Positions 7,038 to 8,726 of a DNA stretch of 8,726 nt are shown here, in pieces. The DNA comes from Deltaproteobacteria bacterium (lineage in GTDB: Bacteria > Desulfobacterota > Deferrimicrobia > Deferrimicrobiales > Deferrimicrobiaceae). Numbering within the stretch: the first letter of the stretch is position 1; each line of letters opens with the position of its first letter. Both the position numbers and the translations under genes were made by a program. The notes beneath the pieces were generated by a model. It made no database searches, had not been told where the DNA came from, and worked only from the letters and a program-made list of their open reading frames with translations. Location: the NCBI GenBank assembly GCA_021802685.1, contig JAJZRM010000099.1:1-8726 (forward strand). The letters are read 5' to 3'.

Positions 7038-7040
7038 CGG

Positions 7041-8261
7041 TTATCCCCCGACGACCCCCGCCAGTTTGAACACCGGCAGGTACATCGCGATGACCAGGCC
7101 GCCGATGACGACGCCGAGGAAGATCATCAGCATCGGTTCGAGGAGCGACGTCAACGCTTCGACCGCCGAGTCGACCTCGTCGTCGTAGAAATCGGCGATC
7201 TTGTTGAGCATCACGTCGAGCGCGCCGGTGGCCTCACCGACCGCCACCATCTGGGTCACCATCGGCGGGAACACCTTGCTCTCGGCCAGCGGCTCCGCGA
7301 TCGTCTTCCCCTCGCTGATGCTCCCCCGGGCGCTGACGATCGCCTCCTCGATGATCTTGTTCCCCGCGGTCTTCGCCACGATGTCCATGCTCTCCAGGAT
7401 GGGGACGCCGCTGCTCACCATCGTCCCCAGGGTGCGCGAGAAGCGGGCGACCGCGATGCGCTGCAGGAGGGATCCGACCACGGGAAGCCGGAGGAGGAGC
7501 CGGTCGATGTTTCTTCGCCCGGCATCCCGGCCGATGTACCACCGGAACGCCGCCCCGATCAGGAAGACGAGGACGACGAAGACCAGGAAGTATTTCTGAG
7601 TGACGGCGCTGATCCGCAGCACCACCATGGTAGGCGCCGGAAGGGTTCCCCCGAAATCCTGGAACATCTTCGCGAAGATCGGGATGACGTACAGGAGCAG
7701 GACGACCGTGACGATCAGGGCCACGGCGACGATCGTGGACGGGTAGACCATCGCCCCCTTGATCTTCTTCGCCAGCTTCATCGCCTTCTCTATGTGTTCC
7801 GCCAGGCGGGACAGGATCGTGTCGAGGATGCCGCCCACCTCGCCGGCGGCGACCAGGTTGATGAACAGGGGATCGAACACATTCGGGTGCTTTCCGAGGG
7901 CGTCCGCGAACGTGGACCCGCTCTCCACGTCCTCCTTCACGCGGACGAGCACCTTCTTGAACGACGGGTTCTCCTGCTGGGCCCCCAGGATGTCCAGGCA
8001 CTGGACGAGCGGAAGCCCCGCGTCGATCATGGTGGCGAACTGGCGGGTGAAAACGGCCAGGTCCTTCTGGGAGACCTTCTTTTCTCCCCGGAACGGGATC
8101 GGGATATTGAGGGCGAAGGCCGCCCCCTTCTTCTTGATGCTGGTGGGGGCGATCTGGTCCCGGCGCAGCTGCGCGAGGACGAACGCCTCGTTCGGAGCCT
8201 CGATGTCCCCCGAAACCTTCGCGCCGGACCGGTTCTTGCCTTCCCATGCGAATTTCGCCAT
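7041..8261 (-). CDS. pilC: Type IV pilus inner-membrane platform protein PilC
   Basis: PilC (406 aa, typical length) is the inner-membrane platform of the type IV pilus machine, linking the cytoplasmic ATPases PilB and PilT to pilin insertion and removal. The N-terminus (MAKFAWEGKNRSGAKVSGDI) is the usual small cytoplasmic start. Two GspF/PilC domains are visible: about 68-193, with FTRQFATMIDAGLPL and AAGEVGGILD, and about 270-398, with ARFSRTLGTMVSSGVPILE and VGEATGALDVML. They are an internal duplication, with the paired glutamates at 141 and 343. Membrane helices are near 171-196, 222-240 and 377-398. The ATG at 8261 has GGAGG 5 nt upstream. It lies 30 bp after pilT, and that gap holds nothing but the ribosome site and a weak CCCC/GGGG pair. 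A type II secretion GspF is the alternative, made unlikely by the neighbouring pilT. Confidence 0.96.
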   Translation of the reverse strand: MAKFAWEGKNRSGAKVSGDIEAPNEAFVLAQLRRDQIAPTSIKKKGAAFALNIPIPFRGEKKVSQKDLAVFTRQFATMIDAGLPLVQCLDILGAQQENPSFKKVLVRVKEDVESGSTFADALGKHPNVFDPLFINLVAAGEVGGILDTILSRLAEHIEKAMKLAKKIKGAMVYPSTIVAVALIVTVVLLLYVIPIFAKMFQDFGGTLPAPTMVVLRISAVTQKYFLVFVVLVFLIGAAFRWYIGRDAGRRNIDRLLLRLPVVGSLLQRIAVARFSRTLGTMVSSGVPILESMDIVAKTAGNKIIEEAIVSARGSISEGKTIAEPLAESKVFPPMVTQMVAVGEATGALDVMLNKIADFYDDEVDSAVEALTSLLEPMLMIFLGVVIGGLVIAMYLPVFKLAGVVGG

Positions 8262-8291
8262 CGTTCCCTCCGTCCCCCGTAAAAAGGGGCC

Positions 8292-8726
8292 TTACGGCCT
8301 TCGTCCTGCCCCTTGCGGGGCGTTCTGCGCCGCGGACAGCAGGTTCCGGAACTCGTCCGGATCGTTGCTCCGCCCCACCGCGTCGTCGAGCGTGATTTCC
8401 CGGCGCTGGAAGCATCCGATCAGGGATTGGTTCAACGTCTGCATGCCGAACTTGGTCTGCCCCACCTGCATCTGCGAGTAGATCTGGTGCACCTTCTCCT
8501 CGCGGATCAGGTTCCGGATCGCGGGGTTCGGTATCATCACCTCGAGCGCCAGCACGCGCCCCGGCCCGTTGGCCCGGGGAATGAGGATCTGCGAAATGAC
8601 CCCTTCGAGCACGAAGGAGAGCTGGGCGCGCACCTGCGGCTGCTGGTACGGCGGGAACACGTCGAGGATCCGGTTGATCGTCTGGACGCACGAGTTGGTG
8701 TGCAGCGTGGCGAACACGAGGTGGCC
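8292..8726 (-). CDS. pilT: Type IV pilus retraction ATPase PilT, C-terminal fragment (cut by window edge)
   Basis: The last 144 residues are present; the gene begins beyond base 8726. The fragment opens GHLVFATLHTNS, which contains the His box of secretion ATPases, then QTINRILDVFP. The stretch AIRNLIRE (bases 8499-8522) is the C-terminal signature of PilT needed for pilus retraction, absent from PilB. It is followed by EKVHQIYSQMQVGQTKFGMQ and a final helical region ending RSNDPDEFRNLL. PilT is a cytoplasmic hexameric motor that hydrolyses ATP to depolymerise pili, giving twitching motility and DNA uptake; Walker A and B lie outside the window. The HQIYSQMQ wording recalls the main PilT of Geobacter-type bacteria, from memory. 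It probably heads or continues an operon with pilC and the kinase. Confidence 0.95.
   Translation of the reverse strand, partial: GHLVFATLHTNSCVQTINRILDVFPPYQQPQVRAQLSFVLEGVISQILIPRANGPGRVLALEVMIPNPAIRNLIREEKVHQIYSQMQVGQTKFGMQTLNQSLIGCFQRREITLDDAVGRSNDPDEFRNLLSAAQNAPQGAGRRP

Noticed and set aside
6009..8282. A 757-codon open frame on the plus strand
   Set aside because: It is antisense to the kinase and pilC, low in complexity (Asp, Arg, His, Gln-rich) and without any motif; a mirror frame.
8262..8291. Terminator between pilT and pilC (CCCC, T-run, GGGG)
   Set aside because: The stem is only four pairs and the T-run is in the loop rather than after the stem. It is better read as a short spacer with the pilC ribosome site.
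8292..8726. PilB or GspE instead of PilT
   Set aside because: AIRNLIRE and the following HQIYSQMQ region are specific to the PilT branch.

Overview
The window is G+C-rich bacterial chromosome, tightly packed, with every convincing gene on the minus strand. It holds nine genes (seven complete, one cut at each end) and one intergenic space longer than 30 bp (3935-4045). Read in the direction of transcription, from high to low coordinates, the order is pilT (3' end only), pilC, a pilS-type sensor kinase, trmFO, xerC, hslV, hslU, argB, argD (5' end only). I see no insertion sequence, CRISPR array, tRNA, rRNA or phage gene, and no foreign-looking base composition. The content is core genome rather than an accessory island.

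The gene content suggests a free-living Gram-negative of the old Deltaproteobacteria (Desulfuromonadota/Geobacter-like or a neighbouring phylum). It combines type IV pilus genes in a pilT-pilC-pilS run, folate-dependent TrmFO instead of TrmA, HslUV directly after XerC, and an argB-argD arginine cluster. This placement is inference from gene content and synteny as I remember them, not from a database comparison.

Region 1 (8726-5352) is the pilus block. It has the C-terminal part of the retraction ATPase PilT, the inner-membrane platform protein PilC, and a six-helix PAS-containing histidine kinase resembling PilS. The spacing is 30 bp and then 3 bp. The expected response regulator PilR does not follow; the kinase gene overlaps trmFO by 11 bp.

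Region 2 (5362-1039) is the trmFO-xerC-hslV-hslU block, a neighbourhood also known from Bacillus (topA-trmFO-codV-clpQ-clpY-codY). TrmFO makes m5U54 in tRNA, XerC resolves chromosome dimers, and HslV/HslU form an ATP-dependent protease. The 111-bp gap between trmFO and xerC is the main regulatory site: an inverted repeat flush with the trmFO stop codon, then an AT-rich island with a sigma70-like promoter enclosed in a second dyad.

Region 3 (1023-1) starts arginine biosynthesis with an arginine-inhibitable type of N-acetylglutamate kinase and acetylornithine aminotransferase, 15 bp after hslU. From xerC to argD the genes overlap by 4 bp (ATGA or GTGA) or lie 15 bp apart, so xerC-hslV-hslU-argB-argD is probably one translationally coupled operon.

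I did not find a clearly new biological system. The points most worth checking are the trmFO-xerC intergenic structures, the pilS-trmFO coupling without pilR, and the joining of the protease and arginine genes into one operon.
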